From the NCBI GenBank assembly GCA_903895695.1, contig CAITUY010000001.1:58700-122699 (forward strand): 64,000 nt of DNA. The letters are read 5' to 3'. The stretch is from an uncultured bacterium. Lineage in GTDB: Bacteria > Verrucomicrobiota > Kiritimatiellia > CAIKKV01 > CAITUY01. Shown here piece after piece: positions 16,252 to 24,191 of the stretch; position 1 is the stretch's first letter, and every line of letters begins with the position of its first letter. Below the pieces are notes generated by a model, which worked only from the letters and a program-made list of their open reading frames with translations, was not told the origin of the DNA and searched no databases. Made by a program: the position numbers and the translations under genes.

Positions 16252-16731
16252 ATGAAGACGGTGTACGTGGAAACGTCTATTCTGAGCTACCTGACGGCGC
16301 GCCCGTCACGTGACCTGCTGGCGGCCGCCCACCAACAGGTTACTCGGGAGTGGTGGGATGGGCAGCGGGGCCGGTTTGAGGTCTTCGTCTCGCCGTTGGT
16401 AGAACAGGAAGCGCAACGGGGAGATCCGGCCGCGGCTCAACGCCGGGTCGAGGCCCTTCGCGGACTGGCCGTGCTCGAGGTCGTCGAGGAGGCCTACGAC
16501 CTCGCCGCTGCGTTGGTCTCGGAGGGCGCGCTTCCTCCTGCAGCGGAAGACGATGCCACGCATATCGCCATGGCTGCGGTACATGGCATCGATTACTTGC
16601 TGACTTGGAATTGCCGTCATATCGACAATGCCGAGACCAAGCCGATCGTGCGCTCCCTCTGCGCGGCGCGAGGCTACACCTGCCCCGAAATCTGCACGCC
16701 TGAAGAACTGATGGGAGAAAAGGATGAGTGA
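16252..16731 (+). CDS. PIN-domain protein (VapC-like toxin)
   Basis: The 159-residue protein has the PIN fold acidic pattern: YVETSILSYL at the N-terminus (Glu in the usual first Asp position), Glu in SPLVEQEAQRGD, and EDDATHIAMAAVHGIDYLLTWN with the C-terminal acidic residues. PIN domains of this type are Mg-dependent ribonucleases, usually toxins. Its stop overlaps the start of the small downstream gene by eight bases, as in a toxin-antitoxin pair with the toxin first. Confidence 0.8.
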   Translation: MKTVYVETSILSYLTARPSRDLLAAAHQQVTREWWDGQRGRFEVFVSPLVEQEAQRGDPAAAQRRVEALRGLAVLEVVEEAYDLAAALVSEGALPPAAEDDATHIAMAAVHGIDYLLTWNCRHIDNAETKPIVRSLCAARGYTCPEICTPEELMGEKDE

Positions 16732-16927
16732 CCCCATACTTAGGGAACTGTGGGAGATCAAGGATGGCCTGTCCAAGGAGTGTGGTCACGACCTGCGACG
16801 CCTCTTTGCCCGTCTCAAGGAAACCCAAGAGGGCCGTTCCGATCTCTTGGTCAACCGAACCAAACGGCCAATGAGAGTGGCAGAGCCAGCACGTCCAGGT
16901 TACGGCACGCAGACTCGCCGAACCTGA
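16724..16927 (+). CDS. Probable antitoxin partner of the PIN protein
   Basis: The 67-residue protein begins MSDPILRELWEIKD and continues GHDLRRLFARLKETQ. This matches, from memory, the short partner proteins commonly encoded next to this PIN subfamily. The second half (after about residue 35) looks random and may come from run-through into non-coding sequence after loss of the original stop. The start overlaps the PIN gene by eight bases. Confidence 0.6.
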   Translation: MSDPILRELWEIKDGLSKECGHDLRRLFARLKETQEGRSDLLVNRTKRPMRVAEPARPGYGTQTRRT

Positions 16928-17009
16928 CCCTCGGCGTTACGCAGGGGAGCTTGAGCGGCAAGTCTGGCATGCCGCGTTCTTATCGTGCTATCCCGCGGCC
17001 CTGTTGAAG

Positions 17010-17165
17010 TCACAGGCGAGCGTCTAGGGATCGAACGTGCCGATAGGCCGGGATGCGTTCGTCGTCGGCGACCAGTTCCAGGTCGAGGACCCTGGCGGCG
17101 GCGGCCAGTACCCGGTCGGCCGGGTCCTTGTGGAATCCGGCGGGCTGACAAAAGGCTTGCGCACG
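17010..17165 (-). pseudogene. Remnant of a VapC PIN toxin (C-terminal end only)
   Basis: The minus strand encodes HKDPADRVLAAAARVLDL then VADDERIPAYRHVRSL before a TGA at 17010-17012. This is the typical C-terminal third of VapC (DPADR, then the conserved acidic residues and an AYPHVRTL-like end). There is no matching N-terminal part: upstream sequence is the promoter and start of the divergent AbrB-like gene. It is a decayed toxin. Confidence 0.65.
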
Positions 17166-17184
17166 GCAGACGAGGTAATAGAAT
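17157..17184 (+). promoter_or_regulatory. Possible promoter of the AbrB-PIN pair
   Basis: TTGCGC (17157-17162) and TAGAAT (17179-17184) are 16 bases apart and end ten bases before ATG 17194. No ribosome site is visible, so the transcript could be nearly leaderless. The region overlaps the VapC remnant. Confidence 0.35.
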
Positions 17185-17193
17185 ATTACTGTT

Positions 17194-17454
17194 ATGAAAG
17201 TAACCACGATGACATTGACCGGTAGACGGCAGTCGGTCTTCCCGTTGGAATGGTGCCGCCGTGAAGGCCTGGAGCGGGGCGGGCCGTTGAATGTGTTCGA
17301 TCTGGGTGATGACGGACTGCTGCTCCGGCCTGTTAAGCCGCCATCTGCCGCGGAAGTGGTAGCCTTGCTGGCGCAAACACCGGCAGGCCGGCATTCGGAG
17401 AAGCAAGCTCGGACCATCGTGGCGCGGGCGCTCCGTGAGGTCCGAGCCGGGTGA
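17194..17454 (+). CDS. AbrB/SpoVT-like antitoxin
   Basis: The 86-residue protein has an N-terminal swapped-hairpin pattern typical of AbrB-type DNA-binding antitoxins (TLTGRRQSVFPLEWCRREGLERGGPLNVFDLGDDGLLLRP spread over residues 7-47), followed by a hydrophilic tail that would block the toxin. It overlaps the PIN gene downstream by four bases (GTGA). Such antitoxins usually repress their own promoter. Confidence 0.72.
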   Translation: MKVTTMTLTGRRQSVFPLEWCRREGLERGGPLNVFDLGDDGLLLRPVKPPSAAEVVALLAQTPAGRHSEKQARTIVARALREVRAG

Positions 17455-17882
17455 CGCCGGTCGTCATGGATACGGGCGTACTGGTTGCGGGCATCTTCTG
17501 GCGCAGCGAACCACACAAGTGCGTCAAGGCTTGGCTGCTCGGTATGGTTTCGCTGGTCCTCTCGGAGGCCATCTACCGCGAATACGACCGGACCCTGCAC
17601 AGGGTGAAGGCGAACGAAGGCTTCGATACGGACCTGGAACCTTGGCTCGCCTTGATTCGAAAGAGCGGCCAGTGGGTCACGCCCACGTCGTTCGAGGAGA
17701 CCGTCTGCCGTGATCCCAATGATGACATCATGATCGAGGCGGCGCTGGCCGGGCGCGTTGGCACCATCATCGCACGCGATCCCGATCTGACTGTCCTGCA
17801 AAGACCATTCGGTATTCGCGTCGTTACGCCCCGGCAGTGGTTGGCCAAGTTGCCGCGTGAATCGCGGCGTCGGCTGGACTGA
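17451..17882 (+). CDS. PIN-domain ribonuclease-like toxin (PRORP/COG1569 type)
   Basis: The 143-residue protein carries the PIN acidic residues: VMDTGVLVAGIFW (first Asp), SEAIYREYDRTL (Glu), DPNDDIMIEAALAGRVGTIIARDPDLT (C-terminal Asp cluster). This subfamily is normally preceded by a small antitoxin, here the AbrB-like gene, with which it overlaps by four bases. It ends ten bases from the convergent glycosyltransferase gene. Confidence 0.8.
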   Translation: MTPVVMDTGVLVAGIFWRSEPHKCVKAWLLGMVSLVLSEAIYREYDRTLHRVKANEGFDTDLEPWLALIRKSGQWVTPTSFEETVCRDPNDDIMIEAALAGRVGTIIARDPDLTVLQRPFGIRVVTPRQWLAKLPRESRRRLD

Positions 17883-17892
17883 CTTCGCCAAT

Positions 17893-19158
17893 TCAAATCA
17901 CCCGCAAAATCTCCTGCGCCATGCGGGAGGAGGTGAAGTGCTCCCGGACGGCGCGCCGGCCCTGTCGGCCGTGTTCGGCGGCCAGCGCGGGATCGCGCAG
18001 GAGCGACTCCAGGCCCGCGGCCAGCGTGGGCGCGTCGTTCGGGGTGTAGAGCGTGCCCCCGCGCGTCATTTCCACCAGCTCCGTAAAGGCGCCGGCGCGC
18101 GGCTGCACGACCGGGACGCCGCACGCCATGGCCTCGATCAGGAACAACCCGAACGCGCCACCCGCCGATGTGGGCACTGAGAGCACCGAAAGTCCGCGCA
18201 GAAAGGCCTGCCGCTCGGGGCGGCCGAGGTTGGGCAGGAACTCGGCGGGCGCGCCCGCGGCGGCCAGGCGGCGGCGCAGGGCCGCCAGGAAGGCCACGTC
18301 GTCGGCCGTGTAGCCCCCCGCGACTTTCAGCCGAAGCGCCGCGAGGCCCGGGCGCTGGCGGAGCAGCAGGTAGGCATCGGCCAGGATCCCAAGGCCGAGC
18401 TCTTCGGACATGCGCGCCAGGTAGCCGAGGGTGAGAGGCGGTGACTGGACCGCCGGCTCGTAGCCTTCCAGCGGCAGCCCAACACGCACCACGGCCACGC
18501 GCGAGCGATCCACGCCCAGCCGCCCGGCCATGGCATCGGCGTAGAACCGGCTCACCGCGATCAGGCCGTCGAGCCCGCGCGCCTTCTCCGCCAGCAGGTT
18601 CCAGACCTGGTCACGATACGGCGGCGGCATGGCGTCAATCCACGTGTCCTCGTCCTGTAGCAGCGCCACCACGCGGGCGCCGGTCTTACGACGGATGGGT
18701 TCGGCCAGCCCGGCCAGCAGCAGATTCGACAGGCAGACCACGTCGGGCCGTTCGCCGGAGGCCAGCCAGTCCACGAGCCGCACAAGCTCCTTGGCCTGGC
18801 GGCCGTCGGCGCCACGCAGCATGGAGAGCGTCATCTCGCACAACCCGCGGGCGCGGGTCATCGACGCGCGTTTCGCCACCCAGCGCAGGAGCGCCGGCGA
18901 GTCGAACAGCCGGTCGAGCCAGCGGGGCGTGTGGCGGAACACGGGAGAGACCTGTTGCAGGTAGGCGTTGATGCCGCCGAAGAACACGTCGCCGGCGCTG
19001 TCGAAGCCCGGATCGTCGATCGTGACGGGCAGGTACATGGGCACGGTGAACGCGTCGTGCCCCTCGGCGCGCAGCGCTTTGACCAGCGCGATGTCGCGCA
19101 GGCAGTTCTCGCAATAGAAGGAACCGCCGGAGCCGGGCGTAATGTGCGCGATCCGCAT
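17893..19158 (-). CDS. Glycosyltransferase family 4 protein
   Basis: The 421-residue protein has a GT-B layout: an N-terminal acceptor domain beginning MRIAHITPGSGGSFYCENC, a middle linker with VSRFYADAM and VRVGLPLEGYEP, and a C-terminal nucleotide-sugar domain containing PNLGRPERQAFLRGLSVLSVPTSAGGAFGLFLIEAMACGVPVVQP (residues about 300-350; the E-x7-E-like region is present). The donor and product cannot be told. It lies 12 bases downstream of the M48 peptidase gene and is probably co-transcribed. Confidence 0.88.
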   Translation of the reverse strand: MRIAHITPGSGGSFYCENCLRDIALVKALRAEGHDAFTVPMYLPVTIDDPGFDSAGDVFFGGINAYLQQVSPVFRHTPRWLDRLFDSPALLRWVAKRASMTRARGLCEMTLSMLRGADGRQAKELVRLVDWLASGERPDVVCLSNLLLAGLAEPIRRKTGARVVALLQDEDTWIDAMPPPYRDQVWNLLAEKARGLDGLIAVSRFYADAMAGRLGVDRSRVAVVRVGLPLEGYEPAVQSPPLTLGYLARMSEELGLGILADAYLLLRQRPGLAALRLKVAGGYTADDVAFLAALRRRLAAAGAPAEFLPNLGRPERQAFLRGLSVLSVPTSAGGAFGLFLIEAMACGVPVVQPRAGAFTELVEMTRGGTLYTPNDAPTLAAGLESLLRDPALAAEHGRQGRRAVREHFTSSRMAQEILRVI

Positions 19159-19170
19159 GGTGCGTCCTCT

Positions 19171-21129
19171 CTATGCGGCCTGCGCCATGAGCGGCGGCAT
19201 GGGACATCCCAGCGTGTCGGCCACCGCGTGCAGGGCCTCGGCCTCGTCGACGGTCACGCGGCCGTCGGCGCTCACGCACGCGGCTGCCGCGGCCAGTATC
19301 TTCTGCTTGAGCGGCGGCGTGGCCTGGGCCAGGCGGTCGAGGGCGGGATCGAGAGCCGTGAGCGTCGCCTCCTTCTGGGGACGGAGTTCGAGCCGGCCGG
19401 TGCACCCCAGTTCAGCCAGCCCTTGGGCAAAGGCCTGCTGCGCCTCGGGCGCCGAGTCGCTCCCGAACCACGCGAGGCCCGAGAGGACCAGGTCGCAATC
19501 GGCCAGTAGCGGTTCCAATGTGGTGTAGCGCACGACCGGGCGGCGGGCCATGCCGAAGGCCGCGTCCAGGCGCCGGGTGAGCAGCCGCATCACGGCGTAT
19601 TCGAAGATCGTAATCTTGTCATCCGCCGCGGCCAGGGCAAAGATGGCCGTGCGGAGCGCGGCGTAGCCGTCGGCCGGCAGGTGACGCAGCGTCGCGATGG
19701 CCACATCCGCCAGCGGCAGGCGGGTCTCCGGGCTGACGGCTGCCATATGGGGGGCCAGCTCGTCGAGACGTCGGGTCACGTCCTCCGGCGCGGCGGCGGC
19801 AATCTGGTCCCGTTGTGCGGCGCGCACGGCGGCGTCCTGGCTTAGCAGCAGACCATACACCACGGCCTGCGCCCCGTCCGTCTCGCGGCACGCCATACGC
19901 AAGGGCGCAGGGATGGCGGATAGGAGTCCGGCCGCATAGGCCAGCCCCTCGGTGGGCAGCGTGCCGATCGTATTGACGATGGCGCCGGGGCGGATCGCGA
20001 CCTGGGCCGCGGTCGGCAGGGGCGGCGGGGCGACGGGCGTAACACCGACCAGACTGCCCGCCGGGGCGTCGTCGGATTCCATCAGCCCGTCGCCACCAGC
20101 CGTGGCCGCGAAATTGCCGTCGAACTGCGGGTCGATGCGGCGGATGCGTTCCACCAGCGGCGGGTGCGTCGCCATGAGCCCGAAAACCGAGTCGCGGAGG
20201 CCGTTGGCAAAGAACAGGTGGCTGGCTTGCTCGGCGTGCGGCGACAGGAGGCGGGACCCGGCCGCGAAGCCGCCGATTTTCTTCAAGGCTCCGCCGATCC
20301 CTAGCGGGTTGCGGGTGAACTGGACGGCCGAGGCATCGGCCAGGTACTCCCGTTGCCGCGAGACGGCGCTCTTGATCAGGCGCGCGAAGATGACACCGAT
20401 GTAGCCGATGATCCACATGGCCAGGCCGAGGATCACGATGGCCCCGAGGGCGTTGCCTTTCTCCTTGCGCGACCGGCTACCGCTTCCGGTATTCGCGGTG
20501 ATCCTGAACATCCAGTACCCGGCAAGCGATAGCACGAGGATGCCGTAGAGTACGCCCATCAGGCGGATGTTCAGGCGCATGTCACCGTTGAAGATGTGGC
20601 TGAACTCGTGGGCGATCACGCCCTGCAGTTCGTCGCGCGTGAGCTTTTCCAGCGTGCCGCGCGTGACGGTGACCACAGCGTCGGCCGGCGTGAAGCCGGC
20701 GGCAAAGGCATTGATGGCCTGCTCGTCGTCGAGCACGAACACGCGCGGGATGGGGGTGCCGGACGCCACGGCCATTTCCTCGACGATGTTCAGCAGGCGT
20801 CGCTCGTGGAGATCCGTCGTGTTCGGCGCCACGGGCCGGCCGCCCAGCATCGTGGCCACGGCTTCGCCGCCGCCGCGCAGCGTGGCGATTTTGTAGAGCG
20901 TGCCGATCAGGATCAGTCCGCCCACGCCGAGGGCCACGACCGCGAACAGGCCGGGATCCCAGAGCGGGGCGTCCGCCGGTTGGCTCCCGTGGACCGCAAC
21001 TCCTTGCCTGAAGACCGTCAATGCGACGGCATAGAGCGACACAATGATCGCGCCGACAGCCAGGGCGTAGTAACCGACCAAGAGCGACGTGCGGCGGCGG
21101 GCGGCTTCCTGGTGCTCGAAGAAGTTCAT
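19171..21129 (-). CDS. M48-family membrane metallopeptidase (HtpX-like) with C-terminal TerB-like domain
   Basis: The 652-residue protein has two N-terminal membrane helices (about 17-40 and 60-80), the zinc motif HEFSH at residues 174-178, two more helices and the third ligand in REYLADASAVQFTR. This is the HtpX/Ste24 type used in membrane-protein quality control. The last 300 residues are cytoplasmic and helical, ending in a TerB-like unit (CVSADGRVTVDEAEAL). ATG 21129 is chosen because MNFFEHQ opens the family's start; an ATG ten bases upstream is out of frame. Confidence 0.88.
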   Translation of the reverse strand: MNFFEHQEAARRRTSLLVGYYALAVGAIIVSLYAVALTVFRQGVAVHGSQPADAPLWDPGLFAVVALGVGGLILIGTLYKIATLRGGGEAVATMLGGRPVAPNTTDLHERRLLNIVEEMAVASGTPIPRVFVLDDEQAINAFAAGFTPADAVVTVTRGTLEKLTRDELQGVIAHEFSHIFNGDMRLNIRLMGVLYGILVLSLAGYWMFRITANTGSGSRSRKEKGNALGAIVILGLAMWIIGYIGVIFARLIKSAVSRQREYLADASAVQFTRNPLGIGGALKKIGGFAAGSRLLSPHAEQASHLFFANGLRDSVFGLMATHPPLVERIRRIDPQFDGNFAATAGGDGLMESDDAPAGSLVGVTPVAPPPLPTAAQVAIRPGAIVNTIGTLPTEGLAYAAGLLSAIPAPLRMACRETDGAQAVVYGLLLSQDAAVRAAQRDQIAAAAPEDVTRRLDELAPHMAAVSPETRLPLADVAIATLRHLPADGYAALRTAIFALAAADDKITIFEYAVMRLLTRRLDAAFGMARRPVVRYTTLEPLLADCDLVLSGLAWFGSDSAPEAQQAFAQGLAELGCTGRLELRPQKEATLTALDPALDRLAQATPPLKQKILAAAAACVSADGRVTVDEAEALHAVADTLGCPMPPLMAQAA

Positions 21130-21215
21130 GGCGCGCATCATACGACACGCCATGAAATTGGGCAATGCGCGGCAACCGCCGGGACCACTCGTGATCCCGG
21201 AGGTTGGCACGCGCC

Positions 21216-23189
21216 TCAGGTCTTGTAGATTTCGCCGTTCCTGAAAGCCGCCCAGGCCGTTTCGAACCACATGTCGCTTTCGGGCAGCGGCCGGCGCGGA
21301 ACCCAGCGGTTGGCCACGCTGCCGTCGGCCTGCAGCACGGTTTCCTGGACCTTGTCCTTGAACGACGCGTCCTCGGGCGTGAGGCTCCATTCCGGGCCTA
21401 GTTTCGGGTGGGCGCGCTGGCCGGCCGGGTCCACGACCATGGCTGACCCGCGGCTGCCGACGCCGCTGGCGATGGCGAACTGCACGGCCTCCAGGTACAG
21501 GCGATGCGCCAGGCACAACTGCCGGTTCCGCAGCGCCTCGACCAGATCGGTCGCCGTCTCGGCGTGGCAGCCCTGCTGCTCCAGGCGCTCCCACTGAGCA
21601 CGGGCCTCGGTCACGGCCTTCTTGTTGTCGGCCGCGGCGCGGATGTGCGCGCCGGCCCGGCTCATGCGGGCCTGCAATTCGGCGCGATCGGCCTGCCACG
21701 AACCGGCCTTGGCCTTGCGGCACAGGCCCATCCAGGCAACCGTCTGCTTGACGGCGGCGGTCGCGGCTTTGCGCCAGGCGGCCTCGTCGAGCGTGGCGTC
21801 CTGGTAGCGCGCGGCGATGAATTCCGCGGCGCGGAATCCGGCCACCTGGCCGGAGTTCAGGGCCGACCCGCCCGGGCGGTATACGCCGTGCGAACCGTTG
21901 ACCTCGCCCACCGGGAAGAGATGCTTGATGTTCAGCGACTCCCACCAGTGATTGGCCGCCACGCCGCCGTTGTTGTGCTGGGCGCACACGGCGATTTCGA
22001 GCGGCTCGGTCGTGATGTCGATGCCGTGGTCGCGGTAGAGCTCAATCGCGCCCGGGTTCATCTTTTGCAGCCGGGCGATCGGCGTTTCAAGCAGGGCCTT
22101 GGAATTCGTCAGGTACTGGAGGGCCTCGGGGCTCAGCGCCTTGAAGTCGAATCCGGCCGGGTTGGCCCGGAAGTCCAGGAACACGCGCCGGCCTTTGAGC
22201 ACGGTCTCGATGTAGACCAGGATGTCGACGATGGACGATCCGCCGACGATTTTGCGCGAGTCGAACGGCCACTGGTAGCCCTTGAGGAAGACCATGGAGT
22301 TCATGGCTCCGATGCTGTCGAAGTACTCGCCCATGAACTCGCGTTCATCACCCCGGCCGTCGGCCGCCGTGCTGATGAAGCGCGGCACGACCTGCATGTA
22401 GGTGCCCGAGACGTTCCAGCGGAACTTGGTGGACGCCAGCCCGTACTGCGATTCCGGCAGGCTCTGGGCGCAGGCGCCGGCCTGCAGCGCCAGGCCGACC
22501 GCGCCCGTATGAACGTCGGGGTACACGCTCGTCTTGTACAGGCCGCCGGGCCCGCCCACGGCGAACACGACGTTCTCCGCGGCATAGATTTCCAGGCCGG
22601 CCTTGTCGTCCAGCGCCAGGGCGCCGACGGCGCGCTTCGTCGCGCCGTCTTCAACAGTCAGCAGCGACGTGACGACGCGGTTCTCACGGACGGTCATGCC
22701 GAGCCGGGTGACTTCGCGGATCAGCGCGCGGCACATCTCGCGGGACGTATAGGGCCCGATCGAGGTGGCGCGCTGGCGCGGGTCGTGGTCGGTCTTGTAG
22801 CCGACAAACTGCCCGTAGGCATCGCGCGGGAAGGGGACCCCGAGGTTGACGAGGTTCATGAAGGCGCGCGCCGACACGCTGGCCTCGACCAGGGCGAGGT
22901 CGCCGTGCATGCTGCCGCCGGCGAAGTAGGTCTCGGCCATGGTGCGCGGCGCATCGGCGTCGGACCCGCACATGGCGAGTTTGTAGTAGGTCTGCTTGTC
23001 GCTGCCGGTGTTGATCGAAGTGCCTTTTTGCAGGCCCTCGCTGAGGATCAGGACATCCTCGACGCCGTTCTTGCGGAGTTGGATGGCGGCGTTGAGGCCG
23101 GCCGCCCCGCTGCCGATGACCAGCGTGTGGACTTTGGTTACAGGGACGGACTGCTTCAGGCCGTCGATTGTCAGTGTCTGTTCGGTCAT
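21216..23189 (-). CDS. FAD-dependent oxidoreductase (fumarate reductase / succinate dehydrogenase flavoprotein type)
   Basis: The 657-residue protein has an ADP-binding motif (TLVIGSGAAGLNAAIQLRKNG), a substrate domain, and the C-terminal FAD site (LFPVGEVNGSHGVYRPGGSALNSGQVAGFRAAE in parts). The layout matches the SdhA/FrdA/AprA superfamily without the covalent-FAD His motif being evident. It is the last gene of a run of sugar-acid genes on this strand, so oxidation or reduction of a uronate-derived compound is plausible, but the substrate is unknown. GGGAGA precedes ATG 23189. Confidence 0.82.
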   Translation of the reverse strand: MTEQTLTIDGLKQSVPVTKVHTLVIGSGAAGLNAAIQLRKNGVEDVLILSEGLQKGTSINTGSDKQTYYKLAMCGSDADAPRTMAETYFAGGSMHGDLALVEASVSARAFMNLVNLGVPFPRDAYGQFVGYKTDHDPRQRATSIGPYTSREMCRALIREVTRLGMTVRENRVVTSLLTVEDGATKRAVGALALDDKAGLEIYAAENVVFAVGGPGGLYKTSVYPDVHTGAVGLALQAGACAQSLPESQYGLASTKFRWNVSGTYMQVVPRFISTAADGRGDEREFMGEYFDSIGAMNSMVFLKGYQWPFDSRKIVGGSSIVDILVYIETVLKGRRVFLDFRANPAGFDFKALSPEALQYLTNSKALLETPIARLQKMNPGAIELYRDHGIDITTEPLEIAVCAQHNNGGVAANHWWESLNIKHLFPVGEVNGSHGVYRPGGSALNSGQVAGFRAAEFIAARYQDATLDEAAWRKAATAAVKQTVAWMGLCRKAKAGSWQADRAELQARMSRAGAHIRAAADNKKAVTEARAQWERLEQQGCHAETATDLVEALRNRQLCLAHRLYLEAVQFAIASGVGSRGSAMVVDPAGQRAHPKLGPEWSLTPEDASFKDKVQETVLQADGSVANRWVPRRPLPESDMWFETAWAAFRNGEIYKT

Positions 23190-23216
23190 AGATATTCTCC
23201 CTTGGATTGTATTGCG

Positions 23217-23312
23217 GGTAGGGCGACGGCTGCCTGCCCGCCGTGGCGGGTCCTCGCCGCGCCGTGACGGTTGCGTAACTGTCGCGGCGGGGCCGGAGGC
23301 CCTCGCCCTACC
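23217..23312. repeat. Inverted-repeat (MITE-like) element, copy 2
   Basis: The 96-base block starts GGTAGGGCGACGG and ends CTCGCCCTACC; about 14 of the outer 18 bases pair as inverted repeats. Read on the minus strand it shares the GCCGCGACAG and CGGCGCGGCGAGGA blocks with the element at 1487-1602. It separates the SDR and FAD genes of one operon. Confidence 0.7.
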
Positions 23313-23324
23313 AGTCCTTCGGTC

Positions 23325-24134
23325 CTACAGTCTCTGCACCGTGAATCCGCCGTCCACCATGATCACCTGGCCGGTGGAGTAGGCGAGGTCGCCGCGCACC
23401 AGCGAGGCGGCCACGCGGCCGATATCCTCCGGGAAGCCCCAGCGGGCCTGCAGCAGGATGCCTTCGCCGATGAGCTTGTCGTATTTGGCCTGCACCGTGG
23501 ACGTCATGTCCGTCTTGATGATGCCGGGCTGGATTTCGTAGGCGGGTATGTCGAATTCGCCGAGGCGCGTGGCCCACAGCTTGGTGGCCATGCTGATGCC
23601 GGCCTTGGAGATGCAGTAGTCGCCGCGGCTGACTGACGCCACGCTGGATGACATGGAGGAGATGTTGATGATGCAGCCCCAGTAGGCGGGGTCGGCTTTC
23701 TTCTGCGCCACCATCCAGTTGGCCGCAGCCTGCGTCAGAAAATACGGGCCTTGCAGGTTGATCTTCATCAGGCGCTCGAAACTCTCCTCCGTGGCCTCGA
23801 GGATGTCGGCGCGCACCTTGGGGGCCACGCCGGCGTTATTGACGAGTACATGCAGGCGGCCGAAGCGGGCCTTGATGGCCTCGATCATTTGCTGGCGGGC
23901 CGGGGCGTTGGTGACGTCGGCCTTGCAGTACAGCACGGCGGCGCCCAGCGCGCGCAAGCTTTGCAGGGCTTCGGCGACGACGCTCTCTTCGTGGATGTCG
24001 CACACGACGATGTCGCAGCCATCCTTGGCGAGGCACTGGGCGATGCCCAGGCCGATGCCGCGGCCGGCGCCGGTGATGAGAGCGACTTTTCGGGAAGTAG
24101 TGTTCGGTGTTCGGTGTTCAGTGTTCAGGCTCAT
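23325..24134 (-). CDS. Short-chain dehydrogenase/reductase (SDR), KduD/FabG-like
   Basis: The 269-residue classical SDR has TGAGRGIG (NAD(P) loop), NNAGVAP, catalytic Ser in INISSMSS, YCISK (Tyr-x3-Lys) and PGIIKTDM. In a cluster with GH88, KDG kinase and KDPG aldolase, a KduD-like step (2-keto-3-deoxygluconate 5-dehydrogenase) is the obvious candidate, but sequence alone does not settle the substrate. The first twelve residues (SLNTEHRTPNT) are encoded by a copy of the GTGTTCAGTGTTC repeat at 24101-24128, so the natural start has been replaced or extended by the repeat. Confidence 0.85.
   Translation of the reverse strand: MSLNTEHRTPNTTSRKVALITGAGRGIGLGIAQCLAKDGCDIVVCDIHEESVVAEALQSLRALGAAVLYCKADVTNAPARQQMIEAIKARFGRLHVLVNNAGVAPKVRADILEATEESFERLMKINLQGPYFLTQAAANWMVAQKKADPAYWGCIINISSMSSSVASVSRGDYCISKAGISMATKLWATRLGEFDIPAYEIQPGIIKTDMTSTVQAKYDKLIGEGILLQARWGFPEDIGRVAASLVRGDLAYSTGQVIMVDGGFTVQRL
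24101..24128. repeat. GTGTTCGGTGTTC-type short dispersed repeat
   Basis: Four degenerate 8-base units (TGTTCGG / TGTTCAG) in tandem, the same wording as the arms at 25374-25403 and, inverted, 25875-25899. It lies over the start of the SDR gene and encodes NTEHRTPNT there. Confidence 0.7.
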
Positions 24135-24191
24135 AGCTGGTTTTCCTTGTTCGGATCGGTCGGATTAGTCGGATCGGTCAATCAGTTGGCA

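Noticed and set aside
17893..21129. Single 938-codon frame joining the M48 gene to upstream sequence
   Set aside because: The upstream part is antisense to the FAD enzyme gene; the M48 family start is at 21129.
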